A DNA stretch of 64,000 nucleotides from Streptococcus sp. SK643 (GTDB lineage: Bacteria; Bacillota; Bacilli; Lactobacillales; Streptococcaceae). Within the stretch, counting starts at the first letter, position 1, and every line of letters begins with the position of its first letter. Position numbers and translations under genes: made by a program. The notes beneath the pieces were generated by a model. It ran no database searches. It was not told the DNA's origin and worked only from the letters and a program-made list of their open reading frames with translations. This document shows, in pieces, positions 8,726 to 18,109 of this stretch. The DNA lies in the NCBI RefSeq assembly GCF_000259505.1, contig NZ_AJMM01000026.1, positions 1 through 64,000 on the forward strand, read 5' to 3'.

Positions 8726-10387
8726 TTATTTTGCTTCCATCACGACTGGTAATATTGCCGGGCGACGTTTCGTTTGGTCGAAAAGATACTTAGCTAAACT
8801 ATCACGAACCTTACCTTTTAAATCTGCCCAGTCAAATTCTTCACCTTGAAGATAGTTTTCAACTGTTTGATTAATCAATTCTGAACTTTCACGGAGAATG
8901 TCGCGACTCTTCTTGAGGTAAACAAATCCTCGTGTATGAACACGCGCCTTGGCAACGATTTTCTTCTCGCGACGGTTTACAGTGATGGCTACAATGAAGA
9001 TACCATCCTCTGACAAGACCTTACGATCACGGAGAACGACATTTCCAACATCACCAATAGCATTTCCGTCAATTAAGACATCTCCTGCCGATACTACCCC
9101 TGAAGGAACAAAATCTCCATGTTCATAAGCCATGGTTGTTCCCTTCTTAGGAATGAAAATACGCTCTGGTAACATCCCAACTGCCATCGCAGCCTTGGCA
9201 TGGGCATCCAACTCACGGTATTCCCCTTGGATAGGGAAGAGATACTTGGGTTGCAAGAGATTGATCATCAACTGAAGGTCACGCGCATTTCCGTGTCCTG
9301 ACACGCGCAAACTTTGAGTGATCAGTTTGACAACACCACCAGCTTGATAAATCATATTTTCCACACGCGCCATAACCGCTTCTTTAGCAATAGATGGTGT
9401 GGTAACGATATAAACCAAGTCTCCATCCTTGATTTCGACATAACGGTGGCGACCGATTGACATCTTACGAAGTCCATTAATCGGCTCACCCATTCGACCT
9501 GTCTCAAGGATGATCAACTCATGGTCTTCAAAACGAGACATGTCTTTTGGTTTAATCAACAGACTCTCATTAGCTAGAGATAATTTTTTAAGTCGAATCG
9601 CAGTACGGACAATATTTTCAATATCAAATCCTGTCAATACCACACGACGGCCTGTCGCATCAGCAGCATCAAACACTTGTTGGATACGAGAGAGATTGCT
9701 GGCTACCGCCGCAACGATGATACGACCACCCCAATCTGCAACAGTTTGGGTAATTTCATCCCCAACTTCACTTTCACTCGCTACCTGGATATTGCTATCC
9801 GCATTAGCCGAGTCACTGAGAAGAGCTAGGACACCATCACGACCAATCTCAGCCAAACGACCAAAATCAGTGGCATAAGACTCGCTAGCTGTTTGGTCAA
9901 ATTTAAAATCACCTGTATAGACGACACTTCCCTCAGAAGTTTTAAGGACAATCCCTAAACTTTCTGGAATAGAGTGGGTCGTACGGAAGAATGAAACAAT
10001 AGTTGCACCAAAATCAATTTCTGTATCTTGATCAATAACATGGAAATCATTAAATTTCTTAACGGCATCATTTCCTTTGACGAAGAGCTTAGCCAACTCG
10101 ATAGTTAACTCTGAACCGAATACTGGAACCTTAGCTTCAGCCAAAAGATAAGGTAGGGCACCAATAGCATCCGCATGTCCGTGAGTTAAAAATACCCCAG
10201 CAATTCGCTCTTTATTTTCAAAAAGGTAGTCCATATTCGGAATGACTACATCAACCCCTAATTGCTCATTTTCAGGATACTTTAAACCTGCATCCAAAAC
10301 AAAAATGGAGTCCCCGATTTCAGCAATATACATATTTTTCCCATTTTCACGTACACCACCAAGCGTTGTTAATCTAATATTATTCAT
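8726..10387 (-). CDS. rnjB: Ribonuclease J2 (metallo-beta-lactamase/beta-CASP)
   Basis: A 553-residue RNase J family protein of the mRNA degradation machinery, normally paired with RNase J1. The MBL motif is HGHADAIGA: His69, His71 and Asp73 are present, but the next ligand, His in J1 (HxHxDH), is Ala74. This is the degenerate site expected for the less active J2 paralogue. The beta-CASP region includes SGHGNARDLQLMINLLQPKYLFPIQGEYRE. A C-terminal domain of about 100 residues follows. RBS cggaggaaaa sits directly before the ATG. Paralogue assignment rests on the motif and on the neighbours estA and recJ. Confidence 0.93.
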   Translation of the reverse strand: MNNIRLTTLGGVRENGKNMYIAEIGDSIFVLDAGLKYPENEQLGVDVVIPNMDYLFENKERIAGVFLTHGHADAIGALPYLLAEAKVPVFGSELTIELAKLFVKGNDAVKKFNDFHVIDQDTEIDFGATIVSFFRTTHSIPESLGIVLKTSEGSVVYTGDFKFDQTASESYATDFGRLAEIGRDGVLALLSDSANADSNIQVASESEVGDEITQTVADWGGRIIVAAVASNLSRIQQVFDAADATGRRVVLTGFDIENIVRTAIRLKKLSLANESLLIKPKDMSRFEDHELIILETGRMGEPINGLRKMSIGRHRYVEIKDGDLVYIVTTPSIAKEAVMARVENMIYQAGGVVKLITQSLRVSGHGNARDLQLMINLLQPKYLFPIQGEYRELDAHAKAAMAVGMLPERIFIPKKGTTMAYEHGDFVPSGVVSAGDVLIDGNAIGDVGNVVLRDRKVLSEDGIFIVAITVNRREKKIVAKARVHTRGFVYLKKSRDILRESSELINQTVENYLQGEEFDWADLKGKVRDSLAKYLFDQTKRRPAILPVVMEAK

Positions 10388-10523
10388 TTTTCCTCCGAAA
10401 TCTTACATTCTCTTGATAATAGGGATTTTTACCCTTTTTCTAAAAGTTCTAAAACTTTCAGCCGAATCTCGTCCTTCCATTATACCATTTTTTTGATGAT
10501 TTTCAAAATCTAGAATTCTTTTC

Positions 10524-10549
10524 AAAAAAGAGCTGGTTGCCCAACTCTC
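10524..10549 (-). terminator. Terminator of recJ
   Basis: The minus strand reads AGAGTTGG-GCAA-CCAGCTCT followed by six T residues, an 8-bp stem with one mismatch, 11 bases past the recJ stop. It separates recJ from rnjB. The remaining gap up to 10559 shows nothing else. Confidence 0.75.
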
Positions 10550-10559
10550 TTTATAGTGT

Positions 10560-12794
10560 CTAGTCTTTCTTCATCAAAAAGTCATAAATTTCTTGCACGG
10601 TACCTAAGGCCATCATTTCTTGGTCTTTAACGGTTTGTTTGAGATTTTGGTAAATTTGACTTTCTGCAATTTCCCTTTTCGGTGCTTCTTTATTAACCGT
10701 CATGACTCCATCATTGATCACTACAAATCCCAATTCTTCAAAGACTTGAATCATTTTGACTAATAAAATTTGTTGAATATTCAAATAAGCTGCCAAATCT
10801 TTAAGTTTGTAACGAATATCAAACTCTGGAAACTGGTAAATAGTCTTATAGAGTTTCGCAAACTGCTCTCTAGTCCCATAACCTGTCAGATAGTAGGCTT
10901 TGTCAATGTCATTTTTAAAATAAACAGCAGAGAAATTCTGCTCTTGGAATATGTTCTTTAGCAGATTCATATCCTCTGGAATGCTTTTTACGACAACAGC
11001 TTCACTGTTCGCCAGATTTGGCATTTCTCCAGCAAAATCCAAGACTGGAATTCCATCTGGCAATACTGCATTTTTCCCACGAATGTTAAAGAGTTGAACC
11101 CCTTCCACACGCGCATCCACCATCATCAACTGCAAAGCTGTTTGACCATTCCACTGGTTGACAGACAGTTTTACTGCCAATTCTAGGTTCTTGGTTTGAG
11201 AAAATTCCGTTGCCCATCTACCTTGGCCAAAGGCTACCACTTCAAAACTAGCTTCTCCTTTTGAGATTTTTAGTTTGAGATGGGCATTATCTGCCCCCAT
11301 GGTACGAGCACTTTCGACATGGAAATCTCTGATATAAAAGATTGGTTTTTGATTGTCCATCCCAAAAGGTGCCAAGCGTTCAAAACTTTTGACCATTTCT
11401 AAGTTGAGCGTCTCCAAGTCTAGCTCTTCATCTAGATTTAAAGTCTTCTTTCCACTAAGGCCTATCCCTGTTTCTAGGATATAGTTTTCTAAAACCTGAG
11501 ACAAAGCTTCCAAATTCTCCACTTCCAGGGTCATCCCTGCTGCACCCGCATGGCCTCCAAAAGCAATAAACAGATTTCTGTGAGGATCAAGAGCTTCAAA
11601 AATATCCACCGCATCCACACTACGAGCACTACCCTTGGCACGACCGTCCTCTATATTGAGGACGATGACTGTCTGCCCTAGTTCTTCCAACAAGCGCCCA
11701 GCCACGATACCCAGAACCCCAGGATTCCAGCCTTCCTTAGCCAATACCTGTACCTTCTTCTCAGGATCCACCATGGTCTTAGCTTCTTCATAGATAGATT
11801 GCACAATTTCCTTGCGCTCTTCATTTTTCTGGTGAATCATGAGGGCAATCTCATGCGCTTCCTCATCATCAAATCCAGTCAATAAGTCAATGGCAGGATT
11901 GGGATCATCTAGACGGCCCAAGGCATTCAAACGAGGGGCAATCTGGAAACCAACTGTCTCTTCTGTCACCTCGCTAGCAGCAATCCCAGCCATGTCCAAC
12001 ATTTCTTGCAGACCAATGCGCTGGGTATGTCCCAACATCTCCAGACCATACTGAACTAAGATACGGTTTTCATCCGTCAGACTAACCATATCAGCAATGG
12101 TCCCGATGGCAACCAAATCAAGCAGTTCCACTTGTACTTCTTCTAAAAGGGCACAAGCTAACTTGAAGGCTACACCGCAACCTGCCAAATGTTTAAAAGG
12201 ATAGTCAGCATCAGGGTGCTCTGGATGGATAATAGCATAGGCATCGGGCAGAGTTTCAGGCATGGAATGGTGATCTGTGACAATGACATCTACTCCCATT
12301 GACTGAGCGACTTCAATAGCCTCATGACCTGCAACTCCATTATCCACCGTTACAATCAAGGAAATTCCTTCTTGTTCGATAAAATATTTATAGACGCTTG
12401 CATTGGGTCCATAGCCGTCGGTAAAACGATTCGGAAGATACACACGGCACTCCGCACCAAGCTGTTCCAAACTTTCTTTGATAATAGAAGCCGAAGTCAT
12501 ACCATCCGCATCGTAGTCACCATAAATGAGAATAAATTCTCCATCCTCAATGGCCTGACGAATGCGTGCCACGGCCCTATCCATATCATGGAGTAGATAA
12601 GGGTCATGTAGCTCCTCCAAGGAAGGTTCTAAAAACTTCTGCAGACTTTCTTGGTCCTGAATCCCTCTCTCAAACAATAATCGAGCCACCTCAGGACCCA
12701 GTCCAGCTTTCTTGGCTATCTTTGTAAAATCCGCATCTTCAACTTGCGGGGCAAATTGCCATTCATAAGTAGGTGTTATCAAAAAGACATCCAC
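10560..12794 (-). CDS. recJ: RecJ single-strand DNA 5'-3' exonuclease
   Basis: A 744-residue DHH-superfamily nuclease acting in recombination and mismatch/base-excision repair. Visible motifs are IYGDYDADGMTSA, VTVDNG, VIVTDHHSMPE (the DHH motif) and, in the DHHA1 part, FGGHAGAAGMTLE. The protein is about 170 residues longer than E. coli RecJ because of a C-terminal extension after about residue 560, normal for Firmicutes. Two starts are possible: the ATG at 12794 and a TTG four codons later (TTG ATA ACA); the RBS does not decide clearly. It is divergent from the amino acid transporter operon. Confidence 0.95.
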   Translation of the reverse strand: MDVFLITPTYEWQFAPQVEDADFTKIAKKAGLGPEVARLLFERGIQDQESLQKFLEPSLEELHDPYLLHDMDRAVARIRQAIEDGEFILIYGDYDADGMTSASIIKESLEQLGAECRVYLPNRFTDGYGPNASVYKYFIEQEGISLIVTVDNGVAGHEAIEVAQSMGVDVIVTDHHSMPETLPDAYAIIHPEHPDADYPFKHLAGCGVAFKLACALLEEVQVELLDLVAIGTIADMVSLTDENRILVQYGLEMLGHTQRIGLQEMLDMAGIAASEVTEETVGFQIAPRLNALGRLDDPNPAIDLLTGFDDEEAHEIALMIHQKNEERKEIVQSIYEEAKTMVDPEKKVQVLAKEGWNPGVLGIVAGRLLEELGQTVIVLNIEDGRAKGSARSVDAVDIFEALDPHRNLFIAFGGHAGAAGMTLEVENLEALSQVLENYILETGIGLSGKKTLNLDEELDLETLNLEMVKSFERLAPFGMDNQKPIFYIRDFHVESARTMGADNAHLKLKISKGEASFEVVAFGQGRWATEFSQTKNLELAVKLSVNQWNGQTALQLMMVDARVEGVQLFNIRGKNAVLPDGIPVLDFAGEMPNLANSEAVVVKSIPEDMNLLKNIFQEQNFSAVYFKNDIDKAYYLTGYGTREQFAKLYKTIYQFPEFDIRYKLKDLAAYLNIQQILLVKMIQVFEELGFVVINDGVMTVNKEAPKREIAESQIYQNLKQTVKDQEMMALGTVQEIYDFLMKKD

Positions 12795-12895
12795 TCTTTC
12801 TAAGAATTCTATTGCTTCATTATAACATGATTTAGCCTTTTTCTCTATCCTGATTGCTTTCTACAAAAATTTTACTAACTTTTTTCTGATATGAT

Positions 12896-12924
12896 TTGAC
12901 AAGACAAATCTTTTGGTGTAGAAT
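12896..12924 (+). promoter_or_regulatory. Sigma-A promoter of the amino acid ABC operon
   Basis: TTGACA at 12896-12901 and TAGAAT at 12919-12924 with an exact 17-base spacer. The RBS (aaaggaga) and the ATG at 12959 follow. This is one of the best promoter matches in the window. Confidence 0.85.
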
Positions 12925-12958
12925 CATGTTATAAAATCTAACACAAAGGAGATTCCTT

Positions 12959-13717
12959 ATGGCTTTAGTAGAATTTCAACACGTCGAAAAATATTACGGA
13001 GACTACCACGCACTCCGTGACATCAATCTCCAATTTGAGAAAGGCCAAGTTGTTGTCCTTCTAGGTCCCTCTGGCTCTGGAAAGTCTACTCTTATTCGTA
13101 CTATCAATGGTTTGGAGGCTGTTGACAAGGGAAGTCTTCTAGTAAATGGTCACCAAGTTGCTGGTGCCAGCCAGAAAGATCTGGTGCCTCTTCGTAAGGA
13201 AGTCGGCATGGTTTTCCAGCATTTCAACCTCTACCCCCACAAAACAGTGTTAGAAAACGTAACACTCGCACCCATAAAAGTTCTAGGAATTGATAAAAAA
13301 GAAGCTGAAAAAACAGCCCAAAAATACCTGAAATTCGTAAATATGTGGGACAAGAAAGATTCCTATCCTGCCATGCTATCTGGTGGACAAAAACAACGGA
13401 TTGCCATCGCACGTGGCCTCGCTATGCATCCTGAACTCCTCCTCTTTGATGAACCAACATCTGCCCTTGACCCTGAGACTATCGGTGATGTTCTAGCAGT
13501 CATGCAAAAATTAGCCCGTGATGGTATGAATATGATTGTCGTTACTCATGAAATGGGCTTTGCCCGTGAAGTTGCTGACCGCATCATCTTTATGGCTGAC
13601 GGAGAAGTTTTGGTGGACACAACAGATGTCGATGCCTTTTTCGACAATCCAAGTGAACCTCGCGCTCAACAATTCCTCAGCAAGATTATCAACCACGAAA
13701 GTGACAAAGTAAAATAA
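12959..13717 (+). CDS. Polar amino acid ABC transporter, ATP-binding protein (GlnQ-like)
   Basis: A 252-residue ATPase energising import with the two downstream permeases and the binding protein. Walker A is GPSGSGKST (36-44), the Q-loop is FQHFNL, the signature is LSGGQKQRIAIARG and Walker B is LLLFDEPTSALD, followed by the switch His in VVTHEMGFA. This H-M-x-F-A context is typical of the PAAT (polar amino acid) subfamily. It is the first gene of a tight four-gene operon (spacings of 9-12 bases). The substrate (probably glutamine, glutamate or aspartate) is inferred from the family only. Confidence 0.9.
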   Translation: MALVEFQHVEKYYGDYHALRDINLQFEKGQVVVLLGPSGSGKSTLIRTINGLEAVDKGSLLVNGHQVAGASQKDLVPLRKEVGMVFQHFNLYPHKTVLENVTLAPIKVLGIDKKEAEKTAQKYLKFVNMWDKKDSYPAMLSGGQKQRIAIARGLAMHPELLLFDEPTSALDPETIGDVLAVMQKLARDGMNMIVVTHEMGFAREVADRIIFMADGEVLVDTTDVDAFFDNPSEPRAQQFLSKIINHESDKVK

Positions 13718-13727
13718 GGAGGTCTCT

Positions 13728-14522
13728 ATGAAAAAGAAATTCTTTTTATCAGCATTAGTGATTAGCCTTTTCGGCCTTGCTACTGTAAAACCAGTCCAAG
13801 CTGATACCAGTGTCGCAGATATTCAAAAAAGAGGCGAGCTAGTTGTTGGTGTCAAACAAGATGTACCAAACTTTGGCTACAAAGACCCTAAGACAGGAAT
13901 CTACTCAGGTATCGAAACCGATCTAGCCAAAATGGTAGCAGATGAACTCAAAGTAAAAATTCGTTATGTGCCTGTTACCGCTCAAACTCGTGGCCCTCTT
14001 TTGGACAATGAGCAAGTCGATATGGACATCGCGACCTTTACCATTACAGAGGAACGTAAGAAACTTTACAACTTTACCAGCCCCTACTATACGGACGCTT
14101 CAGGATTTTTGGTCAATAAATCTGCCAAAATCAAAAATATCGAAGACTTAAATGGTAAGACAATCGGAGTTGCCCAAGGTTCCATTACCCAACGCCTAAT
14201 TACAGAACTTGGTAAAAAGAAAGGGCTAACATTCAAGTTTGTAGAACTCGGTTCCTATCCAGAATTGATTACTTCTCTACACGCTCATCGTATTGATGCT
14301 TTTTCGGTTGACCGCTCTATCCTATCTGGCTATATTAGCAAGCGGACAGAACTACTTGATGATAGCTTCAAACCATCGGACTACGGTATCGTTACTAAGA
14401 AATCAAATACTGAACTTAACAACTACTTAGATACATTGGTTACAAAATGGAGCAAGGATGGCAGTTTGAAGAAACTCTATGACCAATACAAACTCAAACC
14501 ATCTAGCCACACTGCAGAGTAA
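13728..14522 (+). CDS. Amino acid ABC transporter substrate-binding protein
   Basis: A 264-residue SBP_bac_3 (family 3) protein. The N-terminal Sec signal (KKKFFLSALVISLFGLATV, cleaved near VQA) contains no lipobox cysteine, so unlike most Gram-positive binding proteins it has no visible lipid anchor. The mature part shows family features: ELVVGVKQDVPNFGY, GIETDLAKMVADEL and IATFTITEERKKLYNFTSPYY. The ligand is unknown; the partner ATPase points to a polar amino acid. RBS aggaggt before the ATG. Confidence 0.88.
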   Translation: MKKKFFLSALVISLFGLATVKPVQADTSVADIQKRGELVVGVKQDVPNFGYKDPKTGIYSGIETDLAKMVADELKVKIRYVPVTAQTRGPLLDNEQVDMDIATFTITEERKKLYNFTSPYYTDASGFLVNKSAKIKNIEDLNGKTIGVAQGSITQRLITELGKKKGLTFKFVELGSYPELITSLHAHRIDAFSVDRSILSGYISKRTELLDDSFKPSDYGIVTKKSNTELNNYLDTLVTKWSKDGSLKKLYDQYKLKPSSHTAE

Positions 14523-14534
14523 GGAGGATACCTC

Positions 14535-15212
14535 ATGACAGATTTATCATCTTGGACTGCTTATTTTCAAGATTTTGGACAATTTTTTAATGGTTTTCTC
14601 TTTACCCTTGCCTTAGCTATTGGATCCTTTATCTTAGCTATGCTCTTAGGTATCTTTTTTGGAGCCATGTCAACAAGCAAACGAACTAGCTTACGAATCC
14701 TAGCTCGAATCTTTGTTGAATTTTACCAAAATACTCCACTCTTAGTGCAGTTTGTAATTGTTTTTTATGGTTTACCTCTGATCACCAATTATGTCATCAT
14801 GCTTCCTATTTATTGGACTGCAGTTCTCTGTGTAGGACTCTATCATGGAGCCTATATCGCTGAGGTTATTCGTTCAGGGATTCAAGCTATTCCTAGAGGT
14901 CAGATGGAAGCAGCCTTGTCGCAAGGCTTTACCTATATCAGTGCTATGCGCTTGATTATCTTGCCTCAGGCCTTTCGTATCATTCTTCCACCATTGACAA
15001 ATCAAATCGTAAACCTTATCAAGAATACCTCTACAGTGGCTATTATCTCTGGAGTGGACTTGATGTTTGTGACCAAGTCTTGGTCAGCCCTAAACGGCAA
15101 CTACATTCCTGCCTTTTTGGGAGCTGCCCTCTTCTACTTCTCTCTTTGCTTCCCAGTTGCCCAATTTGGTCGCAAGATGGAACAAGCCAACAAAAAAGCT
15201 TATTCATTATAG
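14535..15212 (+). CDS. Amino acid ABC transporter permease (HisM/GlnP family)
   Basis: A 225-residue membrane protein with about five membrane segments. It has the cytoplasmic EAA-type motif GQMEAALSQGFTYISAMRLIILPQAFRIILPPL, here with the usual AA--G----LP spacing, which docks on the ATPase. It also carries the family line IEFVRNxP in the variant VEFYQNTPLLVQ. It pairs with the next gene as a heterodimeric channel. RBS aaggagg, 12 bases after the binding protein stop. Confidence 0.9.
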   Translation: MTDLSSWTAYFQDFGQFFNGFLFTLALAIGSFILAMLLGIFFGAMSTSKRTSLRILARIFVEFYQNTPLLVQFVIVFYGLPLITNYVIMLPIYWTAVLCVGLYHGAYIAEVIRSGIQAIPRGQMEAALSQGFTYISAMRLIILPQAFRIILPPLTNQIVNLIKNTSTVAIISGVDLMFVTKSWSALNGNYIPAFLGAALFYFSLCFPVAQFGRKMEQANKKAYSL

Positions 15213-15221
15213 GAGGTTACT

Positions 15222-15881
15222 ATGGAATCAATTTTAGAAGTTCTAACCCCAGATAATATCATCTTCATTTTTAAAGGATTCGGCTTAACCCTCTATATTT
15301 CCTTAATTGCTATCATCCTCTCAACTCTTATTGGAACTGTGCTTGCAGTCATGCGAAATGGAAAAAATCCTTTCCTGCGTATCATTGCAAGTATCTATAT
15401 AGAGTTTGTACGAAACGTTCCTAATCTCCTCTGGATCTTTACAATCTTTTTAGTATTTAAGATGAAATCAACACCAGCAGGGATTACTGCCTTTACCATC
15501 TTTACTTCAGCAGCCTTAGCTGAGATCATTCGAGGTGGTCTCAATGCAGTAGACAAGGGACAGTACGAAGCAGGGATGTCGCAAGGTTTTACTTCACTAC
15601 AAATCCTTTACCACATTATCTTGCCTCAGGCAATCCGTAAGATGTTGCCAGCTATCATTTCTCAGTTCGTAACTGTTATAAAAGATACTAGCCTTCTCTA
15701 TTCAGTTATCGCCCTTCAAGAACTCTTTGGTGCTAGCCAAATCCTCATGGGCCGCTATTTCGAACCAGAGCAAGTCTTTAGTCTCTATATCCTAATAGCC
15801 CTCATCTACTTCATCTTTAACCTAGCTATTTCGAACCTATCACGCATGCTTGCTAGACGCTGGCAACAAGCCGCAGAATAA
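15222..15881 (+). CDS. Amino acid ABC transporter permease, second subunit
   Basis: A 219-residue homologue of the preceding permease. It has the same architecture of about five membrane segments, IEFVRNVPNLLWIFTIF and the ATPase-docking motif GQYEAGMSQGFTSLQILYHIILPQAIRKMLP. It is the last gene of the operon; a strong terminator starts 30 bases later. It starts 9 bases after the previous stop with RBS aggaggt. Confidence 0.9.
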   Translation: MESILEVLTPDNIIFIFKGFGLTLYISLIAIILSTLIGTVLAVMRNGKNPFLRIIASIYIEFVRNVPNLLWIFTIFLVFKMKSTPAGITAFTIFTSAALAEIIRGGLNAVDKGQYEAGMSQGFTSLQILYHIILPQAIRKMLPAIISQFVTVIKDTSLLYSVIALQELFGASQILMGRYFEPEQVFSLYILIALIYFIFNLAISNLSRMLARRWQQAAE

Positions 15882-15910
15882 ATCTTTAAAGACAATATAC
15901 AAAAATAATA

Positions 15911-15965
15911 AAAGCAAACGAGCTGAGATCCTGATACTGGGAAATCATCTTGTTTGCTTTTTGTA
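15911..15965. terminator. Terminator of the amino acid ABC operon
   Basis: Arms aaagcaaacgag (15911-15922) and cttgtttgcttt (15949-15960) form a 12-bp stem with one G-U pair and a longer internal loop, then TT. AT-rich on both sides, so it may also act on the convergent gene ending at 15991. Confidence 0.75.
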
Positions 15966-15990
15966 TTGTACATAAATCGTTTATGAAAAC

Positions 15991-16302
15991 TTAATCTTTT
16001 TTATCGTGATCTGGAAAAAGGTAACCTATCCCCACGCAGGCTAAAATCCCTGCTCCAATAATCAAGCCACTTGAAATTGGTAGTAAATCAAAAATGGCAT
16101 TTGCAATGATGAAGGCAATAATCAAACACATGAGGCTAGCCTTGTAATCCTTTTTCCAAAGATTCTCTAGAGTGAAAAAGATGAACAATCCAACCGGAAT
16201 CAGTGACCATAGGTTGACATCCAAACTAGGCCAGCCTACAGAACCAAAACACAATACTGTCGCTGCTGCTAGTAAAAATACAATCCCCAATAACTTTTTC
16301 AT
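15991..16302 (-). CDS. Small integral membrane protein, LiaF/LiaI-type transmembrane region
   Basis: 103 residues from the ATG at 16302, chosen because ggagataaacaa gives a good RBS there; an upstream in-frame start at 16341 has none. Four hydrophobic segments in two pairs: LLGIVFLLAAATVLCF, LWSLIPVGLFIFFTLENLW, ASLMCLIIAFIIANAIF and GLIIGAGILACVGIGYLF. The paired-helix layout resembles the transmembrane part of LiaF-like envelope-stress proteins, but the domain-level match is inference. Function unknown. In pneumococci a small hypothetical gene occupies the same position beside this ABC operon. Confidence 0.7.
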   Translation of the reverse strand: MKKLLGIVFLLAAATVLCFGSVGWPSLDVNLWSLIPVGLFIFFTLENLWKKDYKASLMCLIIAFIIANAIFDLLPISSGLIIGAGILACVGIGYLFPDHDKKD

Positions 16303-16455
16303 TTGTTTATCTCCATCTTCATTTTTTCTGGACCTCGTCAACTATTTTAAAATACGAATACCCCTTACATTGACTATTATAGCAGGTCATTTTTTTAAAA
16401 CAAGCCCATCTGTCTATCTGGTAACTATTCTTATCTATGTGGTCGTTGTTACAAA

Positions 16456-16480
16456 TAAAAAAGAAGTCCAAAGGACTTCT
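16456..16480 (-). terminator. Terminator of the DUF6287-like gene
   Basis: Perfect 8-bp stem agaagtcc/ggacttct (16462-16469 and 16473-16480) with loop aaa. On the minus strand it is followed by a T run. It lies 51 bases past the end of the gene at 16532. Confidence 0.8.
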
Positions 16481-16531
16481 AGATTTTACCGATTAAAAAA
16501 TATTTTTGACCGAATATAATCTGAAACTAGA

Positions 16532-17428
16532 TTATTCACTCGTATTTTTCTGTTCCTTGGTTTCTAATTTTGTTTTGATCGTTTCTCGTTCAGCTTTTAG
16601 ATTTTCTAGATTCTTTTCCTCAGCCTCTAGTTTACTAGTGTCTGGTTTAACACGATAATAAACATCTTCTGGATGCATCAACATAGCATTATATCCTTGA
16701 CCACCTAGAAGCCTTTCTTCAGAATGATTAGATTTATCTGTAAACTTCCCATCATCACTAGGTTGCAAAACAACCCCACTAGGTACAGCAAGTACAACAA
16801 AACCACCCACAAGAGAATCTTTGACCCCAGCACCAATGATAACAGTTTCTGGGTTTTCATTTAATTTTCTTGCTCCAGACAATTGGACAATAGACTCTTG
16901 TTTCTCTCCATTTGATAACCAAGTTGACCTTACTTCACCAGAATTATTAATAATGTATTGATTTCCGGATGGAGTAAGCCAAGTTCCTTCTAAACTGGAT
17001 AAATCATTATTTCTAAGGGCTTCAAAATCCAGTTTCGGAACAGCAGTTTCTTTTTTTAGTTTACCAACAAGTGCTTCTGACTCAGCGATTTTGCTATCTA
17101 AACTAGCTAACTGATCCTTGAGTTTCCTGATCTCTACTTGCTTATCTTTATCAGTCTCATCTGTTTTTCCTTGGCTTGTAGATGTTTGACTTGTTGACTC
17201 TTTAGTTGAAGTTACAGACGATGCTGGACTTGACTCTTTCTTTGCCTTATTAGATGAAAATAAGAAGATACATGCTAGGATTGCAACAACCAAAAGACTA
17301 ATAGCAATACCAATATACACTTTTATTTTAAAGACCTTGCTCCTAATTGTAGCTGGATAAGATCCTTTCACTACCTTCGAGACAGTTGATTTAGAATCAT
17401 GTTTCTCTTCAAAATTTTTCTTAGTCAT
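16532..17428 (-). CDS. Membrane-anchored DUF6287-like envelope protein
   Basis: 298 residues from the ATG at 17428, where gggaggaatact is an excellent RBS; the longer frame from 17458 lacks one. Layout: basic cytoplasmic N terminus, one membrane helix (VYIGIAISLLVVAILACIFLF) at about 37-58, a Ser/Thr-rich linker, a coiled coil (KQVEIRKLKDQLASLDSKI), then a beta-rich domain beginning LSSLEGTWLTPSGNQYIIN and ending in VYYRVKPD, and a second coiled coil at the end. The LEGTW domain resembles the streptococcal DUF6287 family (recalled). Function unknown; probably extracytoplasmic and membrane-tethered. Confidence 0.75.
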   Translation of the reverse strand: MTKKNFEEKHDSKSTVSKVVKGSYPATIRSKVFKIKVYIGIAISLLVVAILACIFLFSSNKAKKESSPASSVTSTKESTSQTSTSQGKTDETDKDKQVEIRKLKDQLASLDSKIAESEALVGKLKKETAVPKLDFEALRNNDLSSLEGTWLTPSGNQYIINNSGEVRSTWLSNGEKQESIVQLSGARKLNENPETVIIGAGVKDSLVGGFVVLAVPSGVVLQPSDDGKFTDKSNHSEERLLGGQGYNAMLMHPEDVYYRVKPDTSKLEAEEKNLENLKAERETIKTKLETKEQKNTSE

Positions 17429-18109
17429 AGTATTCCTCCCGTTTTCACTATATTTCACCTATATCTTAGACAAATTCGCAAGGTTTTGTCAGTATCCATG
17501 AATGAATAAATTTTCAAAAGAAAACCAATCAACTAATCCTAAAATATTGGCATCAATAGAATCATCCATTAAACCCTATATCGAGTTTATTAACATAAAT
17601 TATACCATAATTTTTAAGAATTTTATATATTTTTATAGCCTAACTATAATAATTAAGGGAAGCTATTCTTTCGTATTATTCACTTATCTTTATAAAAATT
17701 ATAATAGACGTATTTACTTATCATATTGCATATAGACTATACTTGAAATAAATAACCTCAAAGTGATTAAATCAAGATATTATCTCACGCTTGTTAGGAT
17801 TCAATTCGAGAAAAATTATCCTGTACTTAATCAAATCAATCTCGAGTTTTTACGATCATTTTAAAAACACAATTTTTAATATATAGTTCGATACCGTATT
17901 TTATGAAATTGGTAAAATTCAAAAAATCTTCCTATCTGTAATAAGAAGATTTTTTGTTATCTAAATGAAGTCCATTAATACATTCTAAAAGAGTATAATT
18001 ATCAATGTAAACTTATGAATTAAGTATTAAATAGTAATTGTCAGCAAACTGTTTAACCATCACAGTATCTAATATCAGTACAAAAACCATTTTATCTACA
18101 GGATTTGTC
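17429..18109. other. AT-rich intergenic region without a convincing gene
   Basis: About 680 bases. One open frame on the plus strand (17502-17735) has no RBS, is very rich in Ile, Tyr and Asn, and looks like chance. The only clear element is the terminator at 17921-17955. Nothing else is recognisable. Confidence 0.6.
17921..17955 (-). terminator. Terminator downstream of prtA
   Basis: An 11-bp perfect stem aaaaaatcttc / gaagatttttt with a 13-base loop. U-tract on both sides, so it can work in either direction. It is about 155 bases past the prtA stop; no closer terminator is seen. Confidence 0.65.

Noticed and set aside
17502..17735. Possible 77-codon gene
   Set aside because: AT-rich chance frame without RBS or promoter, composition dominated by Ile, Tyr, Asn.
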